DNA from: Microbacterium testaceum
GTDB lineage: Bacteria; Actinomycetota; Actinomycetes; Actinomycetales; Microbacteriaceae
Assembly: GCF_001476285.1 (NCBI RefSeq)
Contig: NZ_LDRU01000027.1
Coordinates: 1-64,000, forward strand
Length of the DNA: 64,000 nucleotides
Reading direction: 5' to 3'
Part shown: positions 1 through 9,426 of the stretch, piece after piece
Numbering within the stretch: the stretch's first letter is position 1
Layout: every line of letters starts with the position of its first letter
Program-made: the position numbers and the translations under genes
Notes under the pieces: model-generated
The model's database searches: none
Seen by the model: the letters and a program-made list of their open reading frames with translations, nothing else
What the model was told of the DNA's origin: nothing

Positions 1-67
1 CGACGCCCGCCCCCACCCCGACCCCGTAGCCACCCGCGGCCCGCGCGGTCGCCCGCCCGAGGGCGCG

Positions 68-1153
68 TCAGGCCTTCTCGAGCGCCGCGTCGAGCAGGTC
101 GCTGATCAGATCGGGGTAGCTCAGGCCGGAAGCGATCCAGCACGTCGGGAACATCGAGATCGGGGTGAACCCGGGCATGGTGTTCACCTCGTTCACGAAG
201 AACTCGGTGCCCGTGTAGAAGAAGTCGACGCGCGCCAGGCCCTGGCCGCCGATGGCCTCGAACGCCTGCGCGGCGATGCGCTGCATCTCGGCGAGTTCGC
301 CGTCACGCAGGTCCGCTGGACAGACCAGGTCGACGCCCGGCGCATCGAGGTACTTGGCCTCGAAGTCGTAGAACTCGCGGCCCGTGACCACGATCTCGCC
401 CGCCACCGACACCCGCACCGGTCCCCCGTCGCGCCCGGGCAGGACGCCGCACTCGAGCTCGCGCCCGACGATCGCCTGCTCCACGAGCACGAGGCGGTCC
501 TCGGCGAAGGCGGTGTCGAGGGCGGCATCCAGGTCTTCCCAGCGCGACACCTTGGTCACACCGACGCTGGAGCCGGCCTCATTGGGCTTGACGAAGACGG
601 GCAGGTCGAGGGCGCGCATGCGGCGCTCCCACATCTGCCGGTCGTGAGCGAGGTCGGCCCGCGTGACAGCCACCCAGGGCACCACCGGCACGTGCGCGGC
701 CCGCAGCACCTGTTTCGTCACGTGCTTGTTCATGCCGATCGCCGACATGAGCACGCCGCCGCCCGCGTACGGGATGTCGAGCAGTTCGAGAAGGCCCTGC
801 ACCGTTCCGTCTTCGCCGAAGCGGCCGTGCAGGATCGGCAGCACGACATCGACGTTCCCGAGCGACCGGGTGCCCTCGGCATCCGTCACGGTCCACTCCC
901 TCGACAGCGTCGAGTCCGGCAGCCTTACGCGCGTGCCGTTGTCGACAACCTCGGGCAGCGCCTCGGGGATGAGGGCGAACTTCGCCGGATCGTCGTCTTC
1001 GAGCACGAAGGCCCCGTCGCGGGTGATGCCGACCGGGATCACCCGGAAGCGGTCACGATCGATCGCGCGAAGCACCCCGCCCGCCGTGGCGGAACTGATC
1101 GAATGCTCGCTGGAGCGCCCGCCGAAGAGCACCACCACCACCGGTTTGGTCAT
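68..1153 (-). CDS. ddl: D-alanine--D-alanine ligase
   Basis: Joins two D-alanines with ATP to make the dipeptide used for peptidoglycan stem peptides (cytoplasm). The 361-residue protein has the N-terminal GGRSSEHS motif at residues 11-18, the central ATP-grasp region with HGRFGEDGTVQG, and the C-terminal metal/substrate signature NEVNTMPGFTP near residues 321-331. Length is normal for the family. It is the last gene of the leuC-leuD-murA-plsC-gpsA-ddl run, and its start lies inside the 3' end of gpsA. The 67 bases beyond its stop codon reach the window edge and are too short to assign. Confidence 0.96.
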   Translation of the reverse strand: MTKPVVVVLFGGRSSEHSISSATAGGVLRAIDRDRFRVIPVGITRDGAFVLEDDDPAKFALIPEALPEVVDNGTRVRLPDSTLSREWTVTDAEGTRSLGNVDVVLPILHGRFGEDGTVQGLLELLDIPYAGGGVLMSAIGMNKHVTKQVLRAAHVPVVPWVAVTRADLAHDRQMWERRMRALDLPVFVKPNEAGSSVGVTKVSRWEDLDAALDTAFAEDRLVLVEQAIVGRELECGVLPGRDGGPVRVSVAGEIVVTGREFYDFEAKYLDAPGVDLVCPADLRDGELAEMQRIAAQAFEAIGGQGLARVDFFYTGTEFFVNEVNTMPGFTPISMFPTCWIASGLSYPDLISDLLDAALEKA

Positions 1154-2195
1154 TTCGCGTCCTCTCGCCCTGCGGCTGGTCGTCGTCGGTCGTCAGGTGG
1201 GGCGCGATGTCCCGCGGGTCCATGGTGCCGTCGAGCACCATCTTCACCTGCTGCACGATGGGCATGTCGACACCGACCTGCTTCGCGAGCTGAAGAACGG
1301 GAGCGACGGATGCCAGGCCCTCGGCGGTCTGCTGCATCTGAGCGACCACCTCTTTGTATCCGTAGCCCTGGCCGAGCAGACGCCCCGCCGTGTTGTTGCG
1401 GCTGAGCGGGGACTGGCACGTTGCGATGAGGTCGCCGAGGCCCGCCAGGCCCTGCAGCGTCTCGGGCTGCGCGCCCTGCGCGACCGCGAAGTCGGTCATC
1501 TCGACGAGTCCACGCGTGATGATCGAGGCCTTCGTGTTCTCGCCGTATCCCACGCCGTCGACGATGCCGATCGCCACCGCGATGAGGTTCTTCAGGACGC
1601 CGCCGAACTCGGTGCCGATGACGTCGGTGTTCACGAACGACCGGAAGTAGCGGTTGCGTGCGCGTCGAGCGACCGCCTCGGCCGTTTCGGGGCTCAGCGA
1701 GCTGATGACGGCCGCGGTCGGCTGCTCCCGTGCGATCTCGAGCGCGAGATTGGGCCCGGATGCCACGGCGATGCGCGCCGGGTCGCACGCGAGCACCTGC
1801 TCGATGACCTGGCTCATGCGCAGGCCGGTCGACTTCTCGACGCCCTTCATGAGCGAGACGATCGGCACGTCGGTGTGCTCGACGAACGGCTTGATCGCGG
1901 CGAGGTTCTCGCGCAGCGACTGGCTCGGCACCGAGAGGTAGATCTGCTCGGCGCCGCGGATCGCCTCGGCCAGGTCGGTGGTCGCCGTCATGGTGCGCGG
2001 CAGGTTGATGCCGGAGAGATAGCGACTGTTGCGCTTGGACTCGGTGATCTCGGCCGCCAGTTCGGGACGGCGTGCCCACATGACGACGGACGCCCCGCCG
2101 TCGGCGAGGATCTTCCCGAACGTCGTGCCCCAGCTTCCGGCGCCGATGACGGCGACCTTGGGACCGGCGACGGGCGCGGCGTTCTTACGACTCAA
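1053..2195 (-). CDS. gpsA: NAD(P)+-dependent glycerol-3-phosphate dehydrogenase
   Basis: Reduces dihydroxyacetone phosphate to sn-glycerol 3-phosphate, the backbone for phospholipids. The Rossmann motif GAGSWGTT is at residues 18-25, and the family hallmarks GPNLALEIA and FGGVLKNLIA follow. The open frame gives 380 residues, longer than the usual 330-345. The homologous part seems to end near DPRDIAPHL, and a tail of about 45 polar residues runs 101 bp into ddl. Whether that tail is real or the frame is broken near the end cannot be decided from sequence alone. The start overlaps the end of plsC by 11 bp, so translation is probably coupled. Confidence 0.93.
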   Translation of the reverse strand: MSRKNAAPVAGPKVAVIGAGSWGTTFGKILADGGASVVMWARRPELAAEITESKRNSRYLSGINLPRTMTATTDLAEAIRGAEQIYLSVPSQSLRENLAAIKPFVEHTDVPIVSLMKGVEKSTGLRMSQVIEQVLACDPARIAVASGPNLALEIAREQPTAAVISSLSPETAEAVARRARNRYFRSFVNTDVIGTEFGGVLKNLIAVAIGIVDGVGYGENTKASIITRGLVEMTDFAVAQGAQPETLQGLAGLGDLIATCQSPLSRNNTAGRLLGQGYGYKEVVAQMQQTAEGLASVAPVLQLAKQVGVDMPIVQQVKMVLDGTMDPRDIAPHLTTDDDQPQGERTRNDQTGGGGALRRALQRAFDQFRHGGRGASRDRS

Positions 2196-2922
2196 GGCGC
2201 CCCGTCTCGTTCTGCCCGTGCTGCGACGGGTTCCAGCGCTCCACCGGAGCCGGAAGACCTCGGATGCCGGAGAGCATCTGCGAGATGCGTCCCATGAGCG
2301 CGTCGGTCGCGCTCGTGAGCACGGCTGGCGAGGTCGAGCCCGCGTACTCCGACAGATCCATCGCGGGGCCGAACTCCACGATCACGTGCGAGCGGCGGGG
2401 GAACTTGAGCTTGCCGTAGCGCGGGAGGATCTGCTGAACTCCCCACTGCGCCATGGGGATGAGGGGAAGGTCGCCGGCGAGGGCGAGCCGGACGGCGCCC
2501 GTCTTGCCGCGCATCGGCCACAGGTCGGGGTCGCGCGTGAGCGTCCCCTCGGGGTAGACGATGACGCCGCGCCCGTCCGTGGCGATCTGCTGCGCGGCCT
2601 TCATGGACTGGTTCGCGCTCGTGGACGTCCGCGGCACGGGGACCATGCCGGTCGCCCGCAGCGCGGCACCCAGGACGGGGACCTTGAACAGGCTCTCCTT
2701 CGCCATGAACCGCGGCGCACGACCGAGGCGCCACACGGCCACGGCGACGGTCACCGGGTCGAACTCCGAGTTGTGGTTCGGCGCGAGCACGTACGCGCCC
2801 TCGCGAGGAAGGTTCTCCGCACCGCGGATCTCGATCCGGGCGAAGAGACCCGTGACGGGGACGATGATCGCCGCGAGCGGCCAGAAGGCGCTCGGCCGGC
2901 TCTTCTCGGGGTTCGAGGCCAC
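2185..2922 (-). CDS. plsC: 1-acyl-sn-glycerol-3-phosphate acyltransferase family protein
   Basis: A PlsC-type acyltransferase that adds a second acyl chain to lysophosphatidic acid, or a related acceptor, at the inner membrane face. The 245-residue protein has the catalytic NHx4D box (N49-H50...D55), a downstream FMAKESLF block and the YPEGTLTRD motif that binds the phosphate. A hydrophobic stretch near residues 13-28 may anchor it. It sits between murA (5-bp gap) and gpsA (overlap). gpsA makes the glycerol phosphate that this pathway acylates. The exact acyl acceptor is not shown by sequence. Confidence 0.9.
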   Translation of the reverse strand: MASNPEKSRPSAFWPLAAIIVPVTGLFARIEIRGAENLPREGAYVLAPNHNSEFDPVTVAVAVWRLGRAPRFMAKESLFKVPVLGAALRATGMVPVPRTSTSANQSMKAAQQIATDGRGVIVYPEGTLTRDPDLWPMRGKTGAVRLALAGDLPLIPMAQWGVQQILPRYGKLKFPRRSHVIVEFGPAMDLSEYAGSTSPAVLTSATDALMGRISQMLSGIRGLPAPVERWNPSQHGQNETGRLES

Positions 2923-2927
2923 CGGCG

Positions 2928-4301
2928 TCAGCCCACGACGGAGAAGTCGGCGTCGAGAGCGGTCAGCTTCTCGAGGAACTTCTCGTAACCGCGGCGGATG
3001 ATGCCGATGTTGCGCACCGTCGACTCCCCCTCGGCCGCCAGCGCGGCGATGACATAGCTGTAGCCGCCACGCAGATCGGGAACCTCGACGTCGGCGCCGT
3101 GCAGCGGCGTCGGGCCGTTGATGACGGCGGCCTGTTCGAGGTCACGGCGCGGAACACGGCGGTCGGGGCTCGCGATGCCCTTCGGGTGCACGACGATGTC
3201 GGCACCCATCTTGTTCAGCGCGGCCGTGAAGCCGAGGCGGTTCTCGTACACGGTCTCGTGGACCGTCGAGGTGCCCGGCGCCTGGGTGAGCGCGACGATC
3301 AGGGGCTGCTGCCAGTCGGTCATGAAGCCGGGGTGCACGTCGGTCTCGACCATGACGGGCTTGAGGGCGTCGCCGCGACGGAACAGGATGCCGTCCTCAC
3401 GCACGTCGAACCAGCCGCCGGCCTTGCGGAAGACGTTGAGGAACGTCAGCATGTCCTGCTGGCGAGCGCCCTTGGCGAAGATCTCACCGTCGGTGGCGAG
3501 GGCCGCACACGCCCACGAGGCCGCCTCGTTGCGGTCGAAGATCGCGCGGTGGTCGTATCCGACGAGCTTGTCGACGCCCTCGATGAAGATGACGCGGTTG
3601 GGCTCGTACGAGATGATCGCGCCCATCTTCTGCAGCACCGCGATGAGATCCATGATCTCAGGCTCGATGGCGGCGTTGCGCAGCTCGGTCACGCCCTTCG
3701 CGCGGACCGCGGTGAGGAGCACCTGCTCGGTCGCGCCGACGCTCGGGTACGGGAGCGTGATGTTCGCGCCGTGCAGGCCGTTCGGGGCCGTGATGCGGAT
3801 CCCCTCATAGCTCTTGTCGACCACGGCGCCGAAGGCGCGGAGCGCGTCCATGTGGAAGTTGATCGGACGGTCGCCGATGCGGCATCCGCCCAGATCGGGG
3901 ATGAGCGCCTCGCCGAGGAGGTGCAGCAGAGGACCGCAGAACAGGATCGGGATGCGCGAAGCTCCCGCGTGCGCGTCGATCTCCTCGAAATGCGCGGCGA
4001 CCGCGCCCGAGGGGTCGAGGTGGAGGGTTCCCTCCTCCTCGCCCTCGGTCACGGTGACGCCGTGCACCTCGAGGAGCGAACGCACGACCTTCACATCGCT
4101 GATCATGGGGACGTCGCGGAGCGTGCTGGTGGTGTCGCCGAGGAGTGCCGCCACCATCGCCTTGGTGACGAGGTTCTTCGCCCCCTTGACCTCGACGGTT
4201 CCCCGCAGCGGACGACCGCCGCGGATGGTGAGGGTCTCTGCCGCCTCCCAATCCGGCTGCCCGATGGGGTGCTCTCCGGTGTCGCTGACGAGTGTGCTCA
4301 T
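2928..4301 (-). CDS. murA: UDP-N-acetylglucosamine 1-carboxyvinyltransferase
   Basis: First committed step of peptidoglycan precursor synthesis: transfer of enolpyruvate from PEP to UDP-GlcNAc. The 457-residue protein has the two-domain EPSP-synthase-like fold. The catalytic cysteine is C140 in LGGCRIGDRP, so the enzyme should be sensitive to fosfomycin (inference from the family; Asp replaces Cys in resistant forms). The N-terminal KGAKN block is present. About 22 extra residues precede the conserved domain, and a closer internal start is not obvious. It lies between leuD and plsC. Confidence 0.95.
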   Translation of the reverse strand: MSTLVSDTGEHPIGQPDWEAAETLTIRGGRPLRGTVEVKGAKNLVTKAMVAALLGDTTSTLRDVPMISDVKVVRSLLEVHGVTVTEGEEEGTLHLDPSGAVAAHFEEIDAHAGASRIPILFCGPLLHLLGEALIPDLGGCRIGDRPINFHMDALRAFGAVVDKSYEGIRITAPNGLHGANITLPYPSVGATEQVLLTAVRAKGVTELRNAAIEPEIMDLIAVLQKMGAIISYEPNRVIFIEGVDKLVGYDHRAIFDRNEAASWACAALATDGEIFAKGARQQDMLTFLNVFRKAGGWFDVREDGILFRRGDALKPVMVETDVHPGFMTDWQQPLIVALTQAPGTSTVHETVYENRLGFTAALNKMGADIVVHPKGIASPDRRVPRRDLEQAAVINGPTPLHGADVEVPDLRGGYSYVIAALAAEGESTVRNIGIIRRGYEKFLEKLTALDADFSVVG

Positions 4302-4364
4302 AGGGGGGTGGACCTCACTTCGTGGACGAGGGGCGGCGAATCGACCCGATCGGGTCGATCGGGC

Positions 4365-4961
4365 TCAGCGGACCGGAAGGGTCCGCGGCCGCCATGCCTC
4401 GCGGCGCGCCTCGAACTGCGTGATCTTGTCTTCGTCACGCAGCGTGAGCCCGATGTCGTCGAGCCCTTCGAGAAGCCGCCACCTAGTGTAATCGTCGATG
4501 TCGAACGAGACCTGGAGGTCGCCGACCGTGGCGGTCTTGGCCTGCAGATCGACGGTCATCTCGATGCCGGGATTCGCCTCGAGAACCGCCCAGATCTGCT
4601 CGACCTCGTCTTCCGTGATCACGCCCGTGACCAGGCCCTGCTTGCCCGAATTGCCGCGGAAGATGTCGGCGAACTTCGGGCTCAGGACCACCTGGAAGCC
4701 GTAGTCGCGCAGCGCCCACACCGCGTGCTCGCGGCTCGACCCGGTACCGAAGTCGGGACCTGCGACGAGGATGGATGCCGAGCGGTAGGCGTCCTGGTTC
4801 AGGATGAACTCCGGATCCTGGCGCCAGTTCGCGAACAGTGCGTCGTCGAAGCCCGTCTTGGTGACCCGCTTGAGGAAGACGGCGGGGATGATCTGATCCG
4901 TGTCGACCGCGGACCGCTTCAAAGGCGCGGCGACACCGGTGTGCGTGGTGAACTTCTCCAT
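4365..4961 (-). CDS. leuD: 3-isopropylmalate dehydratase small subunit
   Basis: Small subunit of isopropylmalate isomerase, which converts 2- to 3-isopropylmalate in leucine synthesis together with LeuC. The 198-residue protein has the aconitase swivel domain, the [10 protein letters not shown] start region and the [11 protein letters not shown] motif that contacts substrate. The gene starts one base after the leuC stop, which indicates strict co-translation. murA follows 63 bp downstream. Confidence 0.96.
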   Translation of the reverse strand: MEKFTTHTGVAAPLKRSAVDTDQIIPAVFLKRVTKTGFDDALFANWRQDPEFILNQDAYRSASILVAGPDFGTGSSREHAVWALRDYGFQVVLSPKFADIFRGNSGKQGLVTGVITEDEVEQIWAVLEANPGIEMTVDLQAKTATVGDLQVSFDIDDYTRWRLLEGLDDIGLTLRDEDKITQFEARREAWRPRTLPVR

Positions 4962-4962
4962 G

Positions 4963-6423
4963 TCAGGCCTCCGCCCCGGTCGAAACGATGGCCGCGGGGA
5001 GCGGCTCCAGGTCGGCGGGGCTCGACAGCGTCCCGCGCACGGCGGTGGCCGCGGCGACCAGCGGCGACACGAGGTGCGTACGCCCGCCCTTGCCCTGCCG
5101 GCCCTCGAAGTTGCGGTTCGACGTGGAAGCGCAACGCTCCCCCGGCGCCAGCTGATCAGGGTTCATACCCAGGCACATCGAGCACCCGGCGAAGCGCCAT
5201 TCGGCTCCGAAGTCGGTGAACACCTTATCGAGCCCCTCGGCCTCGGCCTCCAGGCGCACGCGCGCCGAGCCCGGGACGACCATGACGCGGACGTTCTCGG
5301 CCTTGGTGCGCCCCTGGATGACGGAGGCGAAGGCACGCAGGTCTTCGATGCGGCTGTTGGTGCACGAGCCCATGAACACGGCATCCACCGGGATGTCCTT
5401 CATCGGGGTGCCGGCCGCGAGATCCATGTACTCGAGCGCCCGCTCCGCGGCGGCGCGCTCGTTGGGGTCGCTGATGTCGGCCGGGGTGGGCACGACGTCC
5501 GACAGCGACACGCCCTGGCCCGGGTTGGTGCCCCAGGTGACGAAGGGCTCGAGCTCGTTCGCGTCGAGGAAGACCTCGGCGTCGTAAACGGCGCCCTCGT
5601 CGCTCGGGAGCGTACGCCAGTAGGCGACGGCGTCGTCCCAGTCCTGCCCCTGCGGGGCGTGCGGCTTGTCCTTGACGTACGCGAAGGTCGTCTCGTCGGG
5701 GGCGATCATGCCGGCGCGCGCGCCCGCCTCGATCGACATGTTGCACATCGTCATGCGCCCCTCCATCGAGAGGGAGCGGATCGCGCTGCCGCGGAACTCG
5801 AGCACGTAGCCCTGGCCGCCGTTGGCACCGATCTTGGCGATGATCGCGAGGATGATGTCCTTCGCCGTCACGCCGGGCTTCAGTTCGCCCTCGACCGTGA
5901 TCGCCATCGTCTTGAAGGGCTTGAGCGGCAGGGTCTGCGTCGCGAGCACGTGCTCGACCTCGCTGGTGCCGATGCCGAACGCCATCGCGCCGAACGCACC
6001 GTGGGTCGAGGTGTGCGAGTCGCCGCAGACGACCGTGATGCCCGGCATCGTCAGACCCAGCTGCGGCCCCACGACGTGGACGATGCCCTGCTCCTTGTCG
6101 CCGAGCGAGTGGATGCGGACACCGAACTCGTCAGCGTTGCGGCGCAGCGTCTCGATCTGGGTGCGGCTGGTGAGGTCGGCGATCGGCTTGTCGATGTCGA
6201 GCGTCGGGGTGTTGTGGTCTTCCGTCGCGATCGTGAGGTCGAGACGGCGGACCGGGCGGCCCTCGGCGCGCAGGCCGTCGAACGCCTGGGGGCTCGTGAC
6301 CTCGTGCACGAGGTGCAGGTCGATGTAGATGAGGTCGGGCTGACCGTTCTCGCCCTTCACGACGAGGTGGTCGTCCCAGACCTTCTCGGCCAGGGTGCGA
6401 GGGTTCTCGGGAATCGTGCTCAT
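4963..6423 (-). CDS. leuC: 3-isopropylmalate dehydratase large subunit
   Basis: Catalytic [4Fe-4S] subunit of isopropylmalate isomerase. The 486 residues include [13 protein letters not shown], the cluster-binding cysteine in GSCTNSR and the CSMCLG pair. The frame stays open far upstream, but homology begins at [19 protein letters not shown]. The codon at 6423 is preceded by a GAGGAG ribosome-binding site eight bases upstream, which fixes the start. The 110 bases before it hold a leader peptide and competing hairpins (separate entries), suggesting control by leucine supply. Confidence 0.96.
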   Translation of the reverse strand: MSTIPENPRTLAEKVWDDHLVVKGENGQPDLIYIDLHLVHEVTSPQAFDGLRAEGRPVRRLDLTIATEDHNTPTLDIDKPIADLTSRTQIETLRRNADEFGVRIHSLGDKEQGIVHVVGPQLGLTMPGITVVCGDSHTSTHGAFGAMAFGIGTSEVEHVLATQTLPLKPFKTMAITVEGELKPGVTAKDIILAIIAKIGANGGQGYVLEFRGSAIRSLSMEGRMTMCNMSIEAGARAGMIAPDETTFAYVKDKPHAPQGQDWDDAVAYWRTLPSDEGAVYDAEVFLDANELEPFVTWGTNPGQGVSLSDVVPTPADISDPNERAAAERALEYMDLAAGTPMKDIPVDAVFMGSCTNSRIEDLRAFASVIQGRTKAENVRVMVVPGSARVRLEAEAEGLDKVFTDFGAEWRFAGCSMCLGMNPDQLAPGERCASTSNRNFEGRQGKGGRTHLVSPLVAAATAVRGTLSSPADLEPLPAAIVSTGAEA

Positions 6424-6432
6424 GGTTTGCGT

Positions 6433-6547
6433 TTCTCCTCGGGAGGGGTGTGAGGCCCGCGACGAACTCCGCGACGAGAAAGGCCTAGAACAAGGTCTCG
6501 TCGCGGCCGCTAAGGAGGAGGCCGACGATCCGCACCTGGTCACGATA
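6433..6547 (-). promoter_or_regulatory. leuC promoter and attenuator-like leader
   Basis: A -10-like hexamer is at 6542-6547. A 10-bp arm at 6496-6505, inside the leader-peptide codons, can pair perfectly with 6470-6479, or over 8 bp with 6458-6465, so two structures compete. The Leu codon run at 6512-6520 reads CTCCTCCTT and is complementary to the leuC ribosome-binding site (6435-6440). A stalled ribosome on the Leu codons would therefore change both pairing options. No T-run follows the stems, so control of translation rather than termination is more likely. The mechanism is inference. Confidence 0.5.
6485..6535 (-). CDS. putative leucine-rich leader peptide of leuCD
   Basis: A 16-codon frame with GTG start encodes [16 protein letters not shown], with three consecutive Leu codons (CTC CTC CTT) and a fourth Leu before the stop. 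It lies 62 bp upstream of leuC on the same strand. A -10-like TATCGT lies six bases before the GTG, so the transcript may start at the GTG (leaderless). Clustered codons for the pathway product, followed by competing stems, are the classic layout of amino-acid attenuation. That the peptide is made and regulates is inference. It is too short for homology to help. Confidence 0.6.
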   Translation of the reverse strand: MRIVGLLLSGRDETLF

Positions 6548-6684
6548 CCACCGGCTCTCCTCCCCCTCGGCTCTCGCACCGCGCTCCGCCGGGTACCGAT
6601 CGACGTAACACGACGCCGCACGTTTGGGCGTCGCGGAACCCCTCGTGCGAGCCTTCTGGAACGCCGCAGGAAGGAGCGTGCCGC

Positions 6685-7995
6685 ATGGCCGCGAACGCAG
6701 AGCCCGGATTCTCGACCCGACAGGTGCACGTGGGCGCCACGACCGTACCCGCCTCGCCGCGCGCTCTGCCGATCTACCTCACCGCCGGCTTCACGTTCAC
6801 CGACCTCGACGAGTCCGCCGAGCACTTCGGCACCGGCGCGGGCTTCGGGTACACGCGCACGGGCAACCCCACCGTGCAGGCCGTGGAGAACCGCCTCGCC
6901 TCCCTCGAGGGCGGCGATCAGGCGGTCCTCGTCTCGAGCGGACAAGCCGCCGTGACCGTCGCCCTCCTCGCCCTGGCCGGGGCGGGCGATCACATCGTGG
7001 TCTCCGAGCACATCTACGAGGGCACACGCGGTCTGCTCCTCGACAACCTCGCGCGGCTCGGCATCGAGACGACGTTCGTCGACACCTCCGATCTCGACGC
7101 GTGGCGGGATGCCATCACCCCGCGCACGAAGGCGCTCTTCGCCGAGACCCTCTCCAACGCCCGCAACGACGTGCTCGACATCGCCGCCGTCTCCGCGATC
7201 GGGCGGGAGCACGGCATCCCGCTCGTGGTCGACAGCACCTTCACGACCCCCTACCTCCTGCGTCCGATCGAGCACGGCGCGGCGATCGTCGTGCACTCCG
7301 CGAGCAAGTTCCTGGCCGGACAGGGAGCCGTGCTCGGGGGCGTGATCGTCGATGACGGACGCTTCGACGCCGCGGCATCCGGTCATCTCTTCCCGCACCT
7401 CGTCCACGCCGACCGCCTCGGCGGGGCGAGCTATGCCGAGAAGTACGGCGCCCGCGCACGCGGCGCGTACATCCGCGAGAGCGTGGCCCCGCGCTTCGGG
7501 CCCGCGCCGTCGCCACTGAACGCCTTCCTGATCGGGCAGGGCATCGAGACGCTGAGCCTGCGCGTCGAGAGGCAGTCGCAGAACGCTCTGGCGATCGCAC
7601 AGTGGCTCGAGAACCGCCCCGAGGTCGAGCGCGTCGACCACGTCGGTCTCGCATCCCACCCGCATCACGGTCTCGGTGCGCGGTACCTCACGCGAGGCAC
7701 CGGCTCGGTCTTCACCGTGACCCTGCGCGGCGGACTCGAAGCCGCGCGCCACGTCGTGCAGTCGGTGAAGCTCATCACGCACATGACCCACCTCGGCGAC
7801 GTGCGCTCGCTCGTGCTGCACCCGCAGAGCACGTCGCACTCGGCGCGCACGGTCGAGGAGCGCGAGCGCGCGGGCGTCTTCCCCGGCACGATCCGCCTCT
7901 CCGTCGGCATCGAAGACGTCGACGACCTCCTCGCCGATCTCGAGCAGGCGCTCGTGGGAGTGCCCGTCGCCGAGCGCGAAACGGTCGTCCTGTGA
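6685..7995 (+). CDS. metY: O-acetylhomoserine sulfhydrylase family PLP enzyme
   Basis: Cys/Met metabolism PLP-dependent enzyme, probably forming homocysteine from O-acetylhomoserine and sulfide. The 436-residue protein has the family block GYTRTGNPT and the PLP-binding lysine K208 in [11 protein letters not shown]. Length and the aromatic/Thr-rich substrate region fit MetY better than cystathionine gamma-synthase. The start at [17 protein letters not shown] follows AGGAAGGAG. It overlaps the next flavin monooxygenase gene by 4 bp, pointing to sulfur assimilation from organic sources. No SAM riboswitch was recognised upstream. Confidence 0.9.
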   Translation: MAANAEPGFSTRQVHVGATTVPASPRALPIYLTAGFTFTDLDESAEHFGTGAGFGYTRTGNPTVQAVENRLASLEGGDQAVLVSSGQAAVTVALLALAGAGDHIVVSEHIYEGTRGLLLDNLARLGIETTFVDTSDLDAWRDAITPRTKALFAETLSNARNDVLDIAAVSAIGREHGIPLVVDSTFTTPYLLRPIEHGAAIVVHSASKFLAGQGAVLGGVIVDDGRFDAAASGHLFPHLVHADRLGGASYAEKYGARARGAYIRESVAPRFGPAPSPLNAFLIGQGIETLSLRVERQSQNALAIAQWLENRPEVERVDHVGLASHPHHGLGARYLTRGTGSVFTVTLRGGLEAARHVVQSVKLITHMTHLGDVRSLVLHPQSTSHSARTVEERERAGVFPGTIRLSVGIEDVDDLLADLEQALVGVPVAERETVVL

Positions 7996-9305
7996 GCCGT
8001 CTGCAGCACTTCGGGTGGTTCCTGGCGCGCGGCTTCGGCCCTCACGGCTGGGGCCATCCCTACCTCCGCTGGAATCACCGCTGGACGGAGCCGGGTCTGT
8101 ACCAGGACTCGGCGCGAACCCTCGAGCAGGCGGGCTTCGACCTTCTCATCATCGAGGACGCACCCTCGCTCGGAAGTGCGGAGACGATCGACCTGCGCGT
8201 GCGCCACGCCTTCGGCGGGCCGAAGCACGATCCGCTCCTGCTCGCCCCCTACCTCTTCGCCGCGACGCGGCACCTCGGCGTGGTGCCGACGGTGAACCCC
8301 GCTGCGTATCTGCCGTACACCGCGGCCCGGCAGTTCGCGACGCTGCAACACCTGAGCGGGCACCGCCTGGGACTCAACGTCGTCACCGACACCGGCAGTG
8401 CGCGCCACTTCTCCACGGCCCCGCAGCTCGGACACGACGCGGCCTACGACCGGGCCGAGGAGTGGCTCGACGGCATCCGTCAGCTGTGGCGGAGCTGGGG
8501 CGAGGGAGCGCTCGTCGTCGACGAGGAGTCAGGCGTCTACGCCGACGGGACGAGATTGGATGCCACGCGCCACCGCGGTGAGTACTTCGGCTTCGACGGA
8601 CCGCTCAACGCCATCCCCTTCACCGACGGCGAGCCGGCGATCGTCTCACCGGGCGGCTCGGGGCGCGGGCTGGCGTTCGCGGGACACAATTCGGACGTGC
8701 AGTTGGCGCTCGCCCCGCTCGACGAGGCAAGCATCCGGGCCTACCGCGGACGCATCCACGCCGCGGCGGAGGCAGCGGGGCGCGACGCCGCCGACATCAA
8801 GATCCTTTTCGCGATCCAGCCTGTACTGGTGTCGTCGCCGGAGGAGGCCGACCGATTGGTCGCGGCATCCGCGAATCCGTCCGAGGAGGCGTTGATCTCG
8901 ATCGCGCGCAAGCAGTCCAGCGACCTCGAGACGGATCTGACCGGTCTCGACCTCGACAGACCTCTCGACCGCTCGATCTTCGGCGAGCACGTGTCGGAGG
9001 GCAGCATCAAACGACTCGTCGGGAAGCGCGACGCCGACGCGCCGCTGCGGACGATCCTGGCCGCCCACGCGCGCCTCGGCCGTTTGAACGACGGTTCCGG
9101 CTTCGTCGGGACCGCGGACGAGTTCGCCGACCGCATCGAGGAGCTCGGCGAGTGGGGCAACGACGGCGTGCTGCTGTGGGGCGACCTCCACCCGGTCACC
9201 GTCCACCGCCTGCTCGACGACCTGGTGCCGATCCTGCGCCGTCGCGGCATCCTCCGCGAGGAGTACGTCGACGGGGGTCTGCGGGCGAACCTGCGGGCGT
9301 TCTAG
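7992..9305 (+). CDS. FMN-dependent monooxygenase, NtaA/SnaA/DszA family
   Basis: A bacterial-luciferase-like (LLM class) flavin monooxygenase of 437 residues that uses reduced FMN and oxygen. Visible family features are the N-terminal [21 protein letters not shown]-type region, [19 protein letters not shown], the [19 protein letters not shown] block and YDRAEEWL. Relatives cleave nitrilotriacetate, sulfones or other C-S/C-N bonds. The GTG start overlaps the metY stop (GTGA), so the two are translated together, and a desulfurising role feeding sulfide or sulfite to MetY is reasonable but inferred. The substrate is unknown. No flavin reductase is adjacent. Confidence 0.85.
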   Translation: MSRLQHFGWFLARGFGPHGWGHPYLRWNHRWTEPGLYQDSARTLEQAGFDLLIIEDAPSLGSAETIDLRVRHAFGGPKHDPLLLAPYLFAATRHLGVVPTVNPAAYLPYTAARQFATLQHLSGHRLGLNVVTDTGSARHFSTAPQLGHDAAYDRAEEWLDGIRQLWRSWGEGALVVDEESGVYADGTRLDATRHRGEYFGFDGPLNAIPFTDGEPAIVSPGGSGRGLAFAGHNSDVQLALAPLDEASIRAYRGRIHAAAEAAGRDAADIKILFAIQPVLVSSPEEADRLVAASANPSEEALISIARKQSSDLETDLTGLDLDRPLDRSIFGEHVSEGSIKRLVGKRDADAPLRTILAAHARLGRLNDGSGFVGTADEFADRIEELGEWGNDGVLLWGDLHPVTVHRLLDDLVPILRRRGILREEYVDGGLRANLRAF

Positions 9306-9353
9306 TCCCGGATGCCGCGCGCTCGGCGCCCAGTCCCGCTCACCTCCGGGGCA

Positions 9354-9403
9354 TGTCCCACTTTGTGCAGAAACCACCGTCTGTTATCGCACATTGTGGG
9401 ACA
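9354..9403. repeat. intergenic palindrome
   Basis: Outer arms TGTCCCAC and GTGGGACA plus inner TGC/GCA form a hairpin of about 13 matches in 15, around a loop of about 20 bases. It lies between the convergent monooxygenase and terC genes. It could serve as a two-way terminator but has no T-run. It resembles in size and placement the palindromes at 33258, 35508 and 63786. Confidence 0.6.
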
Positions 9404-9426
9404 CGCCTCGTCACGCCGCCTCCCGC

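Noticed and set aside
1-67. Start of another gene downstream of ddl
   Set aside because: Frames are open but too short and too GC-rich to tell coding from chance.
663-2297. Long plus-strand frame opposite ddl/gpsA
   Set aside because: Shadow of two well-recognised genes; no homology or ribosome-binding site.
3099-5219. Long plus-strand frame opposite murA/leuD
   Set aside because: Low-complexity antisense translation of recognised enzymes.
6545-6684. SAM or other riboswitch before metY
   Set aside because: No conserved core of SAM-I/II/IV type could be recognised by eye.
6424-7839. N-terminal extension of leuC by some 470 codons
   Set aside because: It runs antisense to metY, has no LeuC homology, and a strong ribosome-binding site marks the start at 6423.
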